Shown one piece after another: positions 1 to 6,043 of a stretch of 12,929 nucleotides of DNA. Origin of the DNA: an uncultured delta proteobacterium (GTDB taxonomy: Bacteria; Myxococcota_A; Polyangia; Polyangiales; Polyangiaceae); contig CAITLX010000724.1 of assembly GCA_903893335.1 (NCBI GenBank), positions 1-12,929 of the forward strand, in the 5' to 3' direction. The notes under the pieces are model-generated. The model ran no database searches and was not told the DNA's origin. It saw nothing but the letters and a program-made list of their open reading frames with translations. The position numbers were made by a program, and so were the translations under genes. How positions within the stretch are numbered: position 1 is the stretch's first letter; the number at the start of each line of letters is the position of its first letter.

Positions 1-242
1 GCGCGACGTTCCTGCCGCAGGTCTGGGCCTCGCTGCCCGACCCGCTCGCGTTTCTCCACGCGCTCGAGCAGAAGGCGGGCCTCGCGCCGGGTAGCTGGGA
101 CGCCTCGACGCGTCTCTTCCGCTACGCCGTGCGGGTCTTCGACGAGGGGGCGCCCGACGGCGAGAGGGTGTTCGACGAGGGGGCGCCGGGCGGGGAGAGG
201 GTGTTCGACGAGGGGGCGCCGCGAGGCGTCGGCGTCTCGTGA
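1..242 (+). CDS. amrA: AMMECR1-family protein, AmmeMemoRadiSam system protein A (3' part only)
   Basis: The frame is open from the left edge (first full codon at 3) to TGA at 240-242, giving the last 79 residues. The visible part reads ATFLPQVWASLPDP, then FLHALEQKAG and WDASTRLFRYAVRVF, which is the conserved C-terminal end of AMMECR1 domains (TFLPQVW..LPDP..FL..L..KAGL....W). The family is widespread and structurally known, but its biochemical role is unresolved; in bacteria it travels with a Memo-like protein and a radical SAM enzyme. The radical SAM gene follows here with a 4-base GTGA overlap, so the two are probably co-translated. Family members normally end soon after the RY.V.VF strand. 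This one carries about 30 extra residues made of an in-frame repeat, VFDEGAP(D/G)GER. The N-terminal part and any fused or adjacent Memo domain lie outside the window. Confidence 0.85.
   Translation, partial: ATFLPQVWASLPDPLAFLHALEQKAGLAPGSWDASTRLFRYAVRVFDEGAPDGERVFDEGAPGGERVFDEGAPRGVGVS
135..221 (+). repeat. In-frame 33-bp tandem repeat in the amrA C-terminal tail
   Basis: There are two full 33-bp units (135-167 and 168-200) and a third that matches over its first 21 bases (201-221). Each unit encodes VFDEGAP followed, in the full copies, by (D/G)GER. Units 1 and 2 differ at only a few bases. The unit length is a multiple of three, so copy-number change would keep the frame and the downstream GTGA overlap. 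The repeat begins at the last conserved strand of the AMMECR1 domain, so it looks like expansion of the original C-terminus. Confidence 0.9.
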
Positions 243-1315
243 GCTCGCAAGCGGGCCACGTCGCGCGGCACTTCCACCCGACCGGCGACGGGCGCATCCA
301 GTGCGACGTCTGCCCGCGCGACTGCACGCTCCACGACGGGCAGCGTGGGCTCTGCTACGTGCGCCAGCGCGTCGGCGACGCCCTCCTGCTCACCGCGTGG
401 GGGCACCCGTCGGGGCTGTGCATCGACCCCATCGAGAAGAAGCCGCTGCACCACTTCTACCCCGGCACGAGCGTGCTCTCGTTCGGCACCGTGGGGTGCA
501 ACCTCTCGTGTAAATTCTGCCAGAACTGGGACATGACGCGCGCGCGCGAGCTCGACGCGCGCACCGAGGAGGTGACCCCGGCGGCCATCGCCGACGCGGC
601 CGTGTCGGCGGGCTGCCGCAGCGTCGCGTTCACCTACAACGACCCCACCATCTTCCTCGAGTACGCCGTCGACGTCGCCGACGCGTGCCACGCCGCGGGC
701 CTCGCGACCGTCGCGGTCACGGCCGGCTACCTGCACGACGCCGCGCGGCGCGATCTCTACGCCCACATCGACGCGGCGAACGTCGACCTCAAGGCGTTCG
801 AGGACGACTTCTACTTCCGCGTCACCGGCGCGCGCCTCGAGCCCGTGCTCGACACGCTCGTCTACCTCGTGCACGAGGCGCGCGTGTGGACGGAGGTCAC
901 GACGCTGCTCATCCCGGGGCACAACGACGACGACGCGCAGCTTCGCCGCCTCACCGCGTGGGTCGCGCGCGAGCTGGGCGCCGAGGTGCCGCTGCACTTC
1001 TCGGCGTTCCACCCCTCGCACCGCATGCTCGACGTGCCCCCGACGCCGCCCGCCACGCTCCGTCGCGCGCGCGCCATCGCGCGCGACGCCGGCCTTCGCC
1101 ACGTCTACACGGGCAACGTGCGCGACGTGGAGGGGGCCACGACGTACTGCACGGGCTGCGGCGAGGCGCTCATCGAGCGCGATGGCTACCGCCTGCTCGG
1201 CTACCGGCTCGACGCGCGCGGGGCGTGCGAACGGTGCCACACGCCGCTCGCGGGTCGCTGGGGCAGCGCCCCGGGCCACTGGGGCCCGCGTCGCATGCCG
1301 CTCGCGTTCGCGTGA
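239..1315 (+). CDS. amrS: AmmeMemoRadiSam system radical SAM enzyme
   Basis: The product is 358 aa. The radical SAM cluster motif CNLSCKFC is seen at C87, C91 and C94 (CxxxCxxC), followed by QNWD, as in the PflA-like AmmeMemoRadiSam enzymes. Upstream are four cysteines at 22, 25, 29 and 39 (CDVCPRDCT and GLC), and near the C-terminus two CxxC pairs (C304/C307, C330/C333) that could bind zinc or a second Fe-S cluster. FTYNDPTIFLEY (131-142) and NVDLKAF (181-187) are further family motifs. By family, it would use a 4Fe-4S cluster to cleave S-adenosylmethionine and form a radical in the cytoplasm; I do not know the substrate. The start is GTG at 239, chosen because it overlaps the amrA stop by 4 bases and gives the usual family N-terminus. 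It converges on the flavoprotein gene with only 12 bases between the stops. Confidence 0.92.
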   Translation: MSSQAGHVARHFHPTGDGRIQCDVCPRDCTLHDGQRGLCYVRQRVGDALLLTAWGHPSGLCIDPIEKKPLHHFYPGTSVLSFGTVGCNLSCKFCQNWDMTRARELDARTEEVTPAAIADAAVSAGCRSVAFTYNDPTIFLEYAVDVADACHAAGLATVAVTAGYLHDAARRDLYAHIDAANVDLKAFEDDFYFRVTGARLEPVLDTLVYLVHEARVWTEVTTLLIPGHNDDDAQLRRLTAWVARELGAEVPLHFSAFHPSHRMLDVPPTPPATLRRARAIARDAGLRHVYTGNVRDVEGATTYCTGCGEALIERDGYRLLGYRLDARGACERCHTPLAGRWGSAPGHWGPRRMPLAFA

Positions 1316-1327
1316 CGCTGCGCGCCG

Positions 1328-3034
1328 TCAATCGGGCGACGACGCGCCGCACGCCTCGTGCGCGGCGAGCCAGCCGAACGTCATCGCGGGGCCGATGGTG
1401 CCGCCGGCGCCCGGGTAGGTGAGGCCCATGACCGACGCCGAGGCGTTGCCCACGGCGAAGAGCCCCTCGACCGGCGCGCCGCTCGCGTCGAGCACGCGCC
1501 CGCGCTCGTCGGTGACCAGCCCCCCCTTGGTGCCGAGGTCGCCCGGCCAGACGGGGATTGCATAGAAGGGGCCGGGGCCGAGCGCGCCGAGCGCGGGGTT
1601 CGGCTTCACCTTCTCGCTGGCGTAGTAGCGGTCGTAGGCGCTCTCGCCGCGGTGAAACTCGGGGTCGACGCCGCGCGCGCAGTAGCCGTTGAACACGCGC
1701 ACCGTCTCTTGCAGCCCTGCGCGGTCGACGCCGATCTTGTCGGCGAGCTCGCCGATGCTGTCGGCCTTGGCGAGCCATTTCTCGGCCGTCCACCGCCGCT
1801 TCCAGAGCCACTCGGGGAACATGCTGCCGGGCATCACGGGGCCGAGCGGGTATTTGCGGCGGCAGCGAGCGTCGAGCACGAGGTAGGCCGGCACCGCCGC
1901 GCCCGTCGCCTCCTGGTCGCGGTAGATGCCCTGCACGACGTCGAGGTAGGGCGCGGCCTCGTTGGTGAAGCGCTTGCCCGCGCGGTTGACGATGAGCGAG
2001 CCGGGCAGCGATTTCTCGACGACGAGGATCCAGGGCACCGTCTCGCCGGGCACCACGGTGGTCGGCGTCCACCAGCTCTCGTCGAGCAGATCGGTCGCCG
2101 CGCCCACCTGCTCTCCGAGCGCGAGCGCGTCGCCCTGGTCGTCGCCCGCGGCGGCCGTCCACTCCGAGCCGATCGGCGCGCGCTGGTGCTCCTGGCGCAG
2201 CGCGGCGTTCTGCGCGAAGCCGCCCGACGCGAGCACCACGCCGCGGCGCGCGCGGATGCGCAGCGTGCGCCCGTCGCGCAGCACCTCGACGCCGACCACG
2301 CGCCCCGCCTCGACGACGAAGCGCGTGACGCGCGTCGAGAGCCACAGCGGCACCTTCTGCTCGGTGAGCGAGAGGCGCAGCCGCGCGGCGAGCGCGTTGC
2401 CGATCGCCAGGCGCGTGTCGCGCCGCCAGCGCAGGCGCTCCCACACGTTGAAGAAGTAGCCGATGAGCTTGCGCACGACGGCCGCCTGCGCCTCCTTGCC
2501 GCCGAACAGCGCCTCGTGCGCCTCCGCGGCGCTCATCATCACGCGCCCCCAGATGCACTCCTGCGGGTGCGGGGGGCGCAGGCGGAAGAAGTCGCGCCCG
2601 AGCTTGCGGCCGTCGAACGGCTCGGCCTCGAGGCTGCGCCCGCCGAGGCGCCCGCCGGGCGTCTCGGGGTAGTAGTCGGGGTATTTCTTCAAGGCGACGA
2701 AGCGCACGTGCGAGCGCTCGGCCAGCCAGCGCACCATCGCGGGCGCCGCGCGCAGGTACGCGCGCAGCTTGCCGTCGGAGGTGCGCCCGCGCGTGACGGC
2801 CGTCAGGTAGCGGTGCGCGTCGTCGGGCGAGTCGTCGAGGCCGGCCTCGGCCATCAGGTGGTTGCACGGCACCCAGATGGCGCCGCCCGACATCGCCGTC
2901 GTGCCGCCGAACTGCTCGCCGCGCTCGACGACGAGCGCCTCGGAGCCGAGCAGCCTCGCGGTGAGCGCGGCGGTCATGCCGCCTGCGCCCGACCCGATGG
3001 CGACGACGTCGGTCTCGTGATCCCAGGCGGTCAT
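1328..3034 (-). CDS. FAD-dependent 3-ketosteroid delta1-dehydrogenase-like flavoprotein
   Basis: The product is 568 aa, within the usual size for KstD (about 510-580). Residues 8-37 form the FAD-binding Rossmann start (VVAIGSGAGGMTAA, acidic E38), and the C-terminal FAD-contact region has GDLGTKGGL (498-506), LFAVGNASASVMG (525-537) and TYPGAGGTIGPAMTFG (539-554). In Rhodococcus KstD1 the catalytic Tyr487 and Gly491 sit in a Y-x-x-x-G step; the same step is Y540/G544 here. Y121 or Y122 (PDYYPE) and Y363 (NEAAPY) are reasonable candidates for the other two active-site tyrosines. The known reaction is 1,2-desaturation of ring A of 3-keto steroids. The SDR stop lies 13 bases upstream, so the two are probably one transcript. 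ATG at 3034 gives a short normal lead to the Rossmann fold; its SD is weak. Alternatives are another fumarate-reductase-fold flavoprotein such as a delta4-dehydrogenase. Family confidence is high; substrate is inferred. Confidence 0.8.
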   Translation of the reverse strand: MTAWDHETDVVAIGSGAGGMTAALTARLLGSEALVVERGEQFGGTTAMSGGAIWVPCNHLMAEAGLDDSPDDAHRYLTAVTRGRTSDGKLRAYLRAAPAMVRWLAERSHVRFVALKKYPDYYPETPGGRLGGRSLEAEPFDGRKLGRDFFRLRPPHPQECIWGRVMMSAAEAHEALFGGKEAQAAVVRKLIGYFFNVWERLRWRRDTRLAIGNALAARLRLSLTEQKVPLWLSTRVTRFVVEAGRVVGVEVLRDGRTLRIRARRGVVLASGGFAQNAALRQEHQRAPIGSEWTAAAGDDQGDALALGEQVGAATDLLDESWWTPTTVVPGETVPWILVVEKSLPGSLIVNRAGKRFTNEAAPYLDVVQGIYRDQEATGAAVPAYLVLDARCRRKYPLGPVMPGSMFPEWLWKRRWTAEKWLAKADSIGELADKIGVDRAGLQETVRVFNGYCARGVDPEFHRGESAYDRYYASEKVKPNPALGALGPGPFYAIPVWPGDLGTKGGLVTDERGRVLDASGAPVEGLFAVGNASASVMGLTYPGAGGTIGPAMTFGWLAAHEACGASSPD

Positions 3035-3047
3035 CTCTGGGCTCGGC

Positions 3048-3797
3048 TCAGGCGGTCATGCCGCCATCGACGACGATGGCCGAGCCGTTGATGTAGATCG
3101 CGTCTTGCGACGCGAGGAACGCGATGGTGCCGGCGACCTCTTCGGGCTGGCCCATGCGACCGAGCGGCATGATCTTCTGCAAGGCAGCCTGGCTCACGCC
3201 CTCGGGGAGCTTGAACTCCTGGATGATCGGCGTCTCGATGCCGCCGGGGCACACGACGTTGATGCGCACGCCCTTGCGCCCGTACTCGACCGCGAGCGCC
3301 TTGGTCAGGAGCACGACGCCCCCCTTCGAGGCGCAGTACGCGGCGCTGTAGGGGTGCGAGTGCAGGCCGGCGACCGAGCCGACGTTCACGATGGCGCCGA
3401 CCGTCTTGAGGATGTGCGGGATGGCCTCGCGGCACATGAGGAACGGGCCGGTGAGGTTGATGGAGAGGAAGCGGTTCCACTCCTCGAAGCTCGTGTCGGT
3501 CGTGCGGCGGAAGCCGCCGATGCCCGCGCAGTTGACGAGCACGTCGAGCTTGCCGCCGCGCTCGACGGCGCCCTTCACGGTGGCGGCGGCGTCGTCGGGG
3601 CTCGACACGTCGCAGCGCACCGCGACCGCGTCGCCGCCGGCGGCGACGATCTGCGCCGCCGTCTGCTCCGCACCCTCGAGGTTCTTGTCGGCGCAGGTGA
3701 CGCGCGCCCCCTCGGCGCCGAAGCGCGCTGCCGTCGCCCGGCCGATGCCCGACGCTGCCCCGGTGACGAGCACCACTTTGCCCTCGAAACGCCTCAT
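3048..3797 (-). CDS. Short-chain dehydrogenase/reductase (classical SDR, NAD-preferring)
   Basis: The product is 249 aa, typical of classical SDRs. It shows the cofactor motif TGAASGIG (12-19), D37 after the second strand (CADKN), which favours NAD(H) over NADP(H), the NCAG motif (89-92), N114, S141 and YCASK (Y154, K158), so the full Asn-Ser-Tyr-Lys catalytic tetrad is present, and the PGG motif (184-186). It would oxidise or reduce a hydroxyl/keto group on a soluble substrate. Its place between lipid-import genes and a ketosteroid-dehydrogenase-like gene suggests a hydroxysteroid dehydrogenase or 3-hydroxyacyl-CoA dehydrogenase role; sequence alone cannot separate these. The frame stays open upstream to 3848, but ATG at 3797 is chosen because GAGGAGGT sits 4 bases before it and the protein then begins with the usual MRRFEGKVVLVTG. 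The longer start would place a palindromic operator inside the coding region. Confidence 0.9.
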   Translation of the reverse strand: MRRFEGKVVLVTGAASGIGRATAARFGAEGARVTCADKNLEGAEQTAAQIVAAGGDAVAVRCDVSSPDDAAATVKGAVERGGKLDVLVNCAGIGGFRRTTDTSFEEWNRFLSINLTGPFLMCREAIPHILKTVGAIVNVGSVAGLHSHPYSAAYCASKGGVVLLTKALAVEYGRKGVRINVVCPGGIETPIIQEFKLPEGVSQAALQKIMPLGRMGQPEEVAGTIAFLASQDAIYINGSAIVVDGGMTA

Positions 3798-3801
3798 CGC
3801 G

Positions 3802-3809
3802 ACCTCCTC
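3802..3809 (-). promoter_or_regulatory. Ribosome-binding site deciding the SDR start
   Basis: On the minus strand GAGGAGGT is followed by CGCG and the ATG at 3797. This is a near-perfect Shine-Dalgarno sequence and is the main reason to reject the in-frame upstream start at 3848. The same layout (GGAGGAGG, four bases, ATG) precedes the SCP2-like gene at 5890. Confidence 0.8.
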
Positions 3810-3818
3810 GAAAGCCGG

Positions 3819-3838
3819 GAGTGAAACATGTTTCACTC
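3819..3838. promoter_or_regulatory. Perfect 20-bp palindrome, KstR-like operator candidate
   Basis: GAGTGAAACATGTTTCACTC is identical to its own reverse complement over all 20 bases and is AT-rich in a very GC-rich context. It lies in the 69-base gap between the second permease gene and the SDR, about ten bases upstream of the SDR ribosome-binding site. The core TGAAACATGTTTCA fits the published mycobacterial KstR pattern TnnAACnnGTTnnA (TetR-family repressor of cholesterol catabolism) and also the GAAAC/GTTTC arms recognised by some other TetR-type lipid regulators such as PsrA. The seen fact is the palindrome; regulator identity is inference. No regulator gene is in the window. Its position suggests that the SDR and flavoprotein genes have their own controlled promoter inside the cluster. 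Confidence 0.7.
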
Positions 3839-3866
3839 GGCTGGGCAACGGGCTGCCGAGCGTCGC

Positions 3867-4646
3867 TCAGCCCGGGAAGATGAAGACGGCGGCCGTCGAG
3901 ATGACGACGTTGAGCATGATGGTGGCGAGCGACGAGTTGACGACGGCGCGCGTGGTCGCCCAGCCGACGCCCTCGCTGCCGCCGAAGGTCGAGAGCCCGC
4001 AGTAGCTCGACACGATGGGGATGGCGGCGCCGTACGCGACGCACTTGACCAGTCCGACGGTGAGATCGCCCGCGTCGACGAGGATGGGGTTGGCGAAGGT
4101 CGAGAAGCTGACGCCGAAGAAGACGTTCGCGGTGAGCATGCCCGAGGTGAACGCGACCGCCGCGCTCCAGATGACGAGCACGGTGGTCATGACCAGGCTC
4201 GCGAGGAAGCGCGGCTTGACCAGGTAGTCGATGGGGTCGGCGGCGCACATGCGCAGCGCGTCGACCTGCTCGGTGACGACCATCGAGCCGATCTCCGCGG
4301 CGATGCCCGCGCCGACGCGCGTGGCGAGCATGAGCGAGCCGAGCGAGGCGGCGATGTCGCGCACGAGCAGCTCGAGGTAGGTGGCGCCGAGGTTGGTGAG
4401 ATCGGGCACGACGCGCTGCGACTGCAAGCACGCCTGGTAGACGAGGATCATCCCGAGGAAGCCCATCACCACGGTGATGAAGAACACCGACTGCACGCCC
4501 ATCGCGTACATCTGCCGCACGACGGCGCCCGGCTCGCGGCGCCCGCGCACGCAGTAGTAGAGCGTGCGCACGAAGACCTGCCACATGCCCACCGCGCCCG
4601 CGGAGAGGTCGATCGCGACCGCGCCGACGGTGGTCGCGAGCGACAC
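3867..4646 (-). CDS. MlaE/YrbE-family ABC transporter permease (second of pair, YrbEB-like)
   Basis: The product is 259 aa, usual for MlaE permeases. The family signature AAEIGSMVVTEQVDALR is at 116-132, preceded by LATRVGAGI. Hydrophobic segments lie around 51-73, 146-172, 198-215 and 239-257, consistent with an inner-membrane protein. With an MlaF-type ATPase and MCE-domain proteins such permeases move phospholipids or, in actinobacterial Mce systems, sterols and fatty acids. The tandem arrangement with a second permease matches yrbEA-yrbEB. GTG at 4646 is the first start in the core frame after an in-frame stop, with AGGGGCGG just upstream. However, the other junctions in this operon are 4-base overlaps, and a GTG at 4704 overlaps the previous stop in the same way but in a different frame. 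A single extra G in the run at 4653-4656 would explain this, so the true N-terminus may be about 19 residues longer. Confidence 0.9.
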   Translation of the reverse strand: MSLATTVGAVAIDLSAGAVGMWQVFVRTLYYCVRGRREPGAVVRQMYAMGVQSVFFITVVMGFLGMILVYQACLQSQRVVPDLTNLGATYLELLVRDIAASLGSLMLATRVGAGIAAEIGSMVVTEQVDALRMCAADPIDYLVKPRFLASLVMTTVLVIWSAAVAFTSGMLTANVFFGVSFSTFANPILVDAGDLTVGLVKCVAYGAAIPIVSSYCGLSTFGGSEGVGWATTRAVVNSSLATIMLNVVISTAAVFIFPG

Positions 4647-4700
4647 GAGCCGCCCCTGGGGGCTCGGCCGGCGGGGCCAGCGAGGGGGAGGCGGTCGCGC

Positions 4701-5555
4701 TCACGACGAGCTGAAGCTGATGAAGTAATCGAGCACGAAGATGCCGACCGCGCTCGCGACGACCGTGGCGTTGACCGCGCGACCGACGCCGGGCGCGCCG
4801 CCGGTGACGGCGAGGCCGAAGTAGCAGCTCGAGATGGACATGATGCCGCCGAACGCGACGCTCTTGTAGAGGCCGTGAAAGAGATCGGGCAGGCCGAGCA
4901 GCCCCGAGGTGACGCCGTTGAAGAAGACGCGCGGCTCGACGTCGAGCAGCGTGTCGCCCGCGAACGCCGCGCCGAGCAGCGCGAGCCCGTCGGCGTAGAT
5001 CGTCGCGAAGAAGAGCGTGAGCACGAAGGCGATGACGCGCGGCGTGACGAGGAAGCTGATGGGGTCGATGGCGAGCGCGCGCAGCGCGTCGATCTGCTCG
5101 GTGACGACCATGGTGCCGAGCTCGGCGGTGTTGTTCGCGCCGACGCGCCCCGAGAGCATGAGCGCGGTGAGCAGCGGGCCGACCTCGCGCAGCGTGCCGA
5201 AGCCGGCGGCCCAGCCGATGAGCCCGTGCGCGCCGTAGCGCTTCACGATGGGCGCGGCCTGGATGAGGATGAGAAACCCCGTGAACAGCGCCGTGATGAG
5301 CACGATGGGCAGCGATTTGACGCCCATCTTGTAGAGGTTGCGCAGGAGCTCGTCGCGGTCGAACCGCAGGCGCACCAGCCGCGACACGACGCGCCCGAAC
5401 AGCACGCCCATGCCCCCCACCGTGGCGGCGAGCGCGAGCACGGGCACGCCGATCGCGTGCGCCGTGCCGGGCAGGGGAGGCGGCGCCTCGGGCGGTGCGA
5501 CCGACCCGAAGCGCGGGAACATCGTGTGCGGCCGGGGCCGCGGCGCGGGCTTCAT
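4701..5555 (-). CDS. MlaE/YrbE-family ABC transporter permease (first of pair, YrbEA-like)
   Basis: The product is 284 aa. The signature TAELGTMVVTEQIDALRALA (143-162) identifies the MlaE/YrbE family, with LMLSGRVGANN before it and DPISFLVTPR after it. Hydrophobic segments are seen around 35-56, 81-100, 172-200 and 262-281. The first 30 residues are proline-rich (KPAPRPRPH, PPEAPPPLPG) and probably a flexible cytoplasmic lead. ATG at 5555 overlaps the TGA of the SCP2-like gene (ATGA), implying translational coupling; the open frame extends further upstream but only antisense-like, Arg-rich sequence is gained. It would pair with the next gene to form a heterodimeric transmembrane unit for lipid transport. 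No ATPase or MCE-domain gene is nearby in the window, so the rest of the transporter must be encoded elsewhere. Confidence 0.92.
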   Translation of the reverse strand: MKPAPRPRPHTMFPRFGSVAPPEAPPPLPGTAHAIGVPVLALAATVGGMGVLFGRVVSRLVRLRFDRDELLRNLYKMGVKSLPIVLITALFTGFLILIQAAPIVKRYGAHGLIGWAAGFGTLREVGPLLTALMLSGRVGANNTAELGTMVVTEQIDALRALAIDPISFLVTPRVIAFVLTLFFATIYADGLALLGAAFAGDTLLDVEPRVFFNGVTSGLLGLPDLFHGLYKSVAFGGIMSISSCYFGLAVTGGAPGVGRAVNATVVASAVGIFVLDYFISFSSS

Positions 5556-5890
5556 CCCTTCGAGATGGGGAAGATGTCCTGCATCTTCTTCGCGAGCATC
5601 ACGTTGCCCTGCACCTTCAGGATGCCCTTCATCACGGCCATCATGCCGTTGAGCTGACCGTTGGCCATCTTCACCCACTCGCCGGCGTCCATGTTCATGG
5701 TCGCCTGCGCGGGCGTGGGCGAGGGGCCGTCGCCGACCGTCATCGTGCTGTCGTCGACCACGACGTGCCAGGTGCCGCCGCCGTCGCCGGTCAGCACGAA
5801 CTGGAAGATGCCCTTGAAGCCCTTGGCGGCTGCAGGCGCGAAGCGCTTGTCGAGGGTGGTGAAATATTCGGCCGCAGACGAAACCAACAT
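5552..5890 (-). CDS. SCP2 sterol-binding domain protein
   Basis: The product is 112 aa, a stand-alone SCP2 domain (about 100-120 aa in the family). The characteristic second half is visible: ATMNMDAGEWVKMANGQL (63-80) and MMAVMKGILKVQGNVMLAKK (83-102), matching the family pattern of a D/E-W region, a short G-x-L-N turn, the M-x-G-x-L-x-x-x-G strand and a closing lipid-tunnel helix. SCP2 domains bind sterols, acyl-CoAs or other hydrophobic ligands in a tunnel. There is no signal peptide, so it should be cytoplasmic. It is the first gene of the minus-strand cluster, with GGAGGAGG four bases before ATG 5890 and a 4-base overlap with the first permease gene. The context suggests it accepts a sterol-like or fatty ligand entering through the YrbE pair; the ligand is inferred. 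Confidence 0.87.
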   Translation of the reverse strand: MLVSSAAEYFTTLDKRFAPAAAKGFKGIFQFVLTGDGGGTWHVVVDDSTMTVGDGPSPTPAQATMNMDAGEWVKMANGQLNGMMAVMKGILKVQGNVMLAKKMQDIFPISKG

Positions 5891-5894
5891 GATG

Positions 5895-5931
5895 CCTCCT
5901 CCGGGAGCGTGCCCCCAAAGGCGGCATGGTA
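5895..5931 (-). promoter_or_regulatory. Candidate promoter -10 and ribosome-binding site for the SCP2-permease cluster
   Basis: On the minus strand TACCAT at 5931-5926 (preceded by GTG) resembles a -10 box and GGAGGAGG at 5902-5895 is a strong Shine-Dalgarno sequence, leaving room for a leader of about 30 bases before ATG 5890. No convincing -35 was found. No copy of the 20-bp palindrome is present here. Confidence 0.4.
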
Positions 5932-6031
5932 CACGGCCGCGCCCGGAGTGGGCATCGGACTCCCGCGGCCCTGGCCCGCGTGCGTGGGTGAAGCGACGCC
6001 CGCGCGACGCGCCGGGTGCCGCGCGTTGCGC

Positions 6032-6043
6032 TAGGGTCGCGCC
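6032..6043 (+). promoter_or_regulatory. Candidate leaderless promoter -10 box of gpmI
   Basis: TAGGGT at 6032-6037 ends 6 bases before the GTG start at 6044. With transcription normally starting 6-8 bases after a -10 box, the mRNA would begin at or next to the start codon. No Shine-Dalgarno sequence lies in this stretch. Confidence 0.4.

Noticed and set aside
1272..1288. Hairpin CGGGCC/GGCCCG as a terminator of amrS
   Set aside because: It lies inside the coding region, has only a 6-bp stem and no T tract; such stems are common at this GC content.
1358..3091. Long plus-strand open frame (577 codons) opposite the flavoprotein gene
   Set aside because: Arg/Ala/His/Glu-rich composition with no family motif, as expected antisense to a GC-rich gene; the minus-strand frame has clear FAD motifs. 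Similar antisense frames at 3828-5657, 8036-9772 and 10821-12389 were rejected for the same reason.
3819..3838. parS-like chromosome partition site
   Set aside because: The half-sites GTGAAACA and TGTTTCAC of parS are both present but in the opposite order (parS is TGTTTCAC followed by GTGAAACA). ParB needs the other orientation, and no parA/parB gene is near.
3798..3848. N-terminal extension of the SDR to an in-frame start at 3848
   Set aside because: It would place the 20-bp palindrome and the strong ribosome-binding site inside the coding region; the extra 17 residues match nothing in SDRs.
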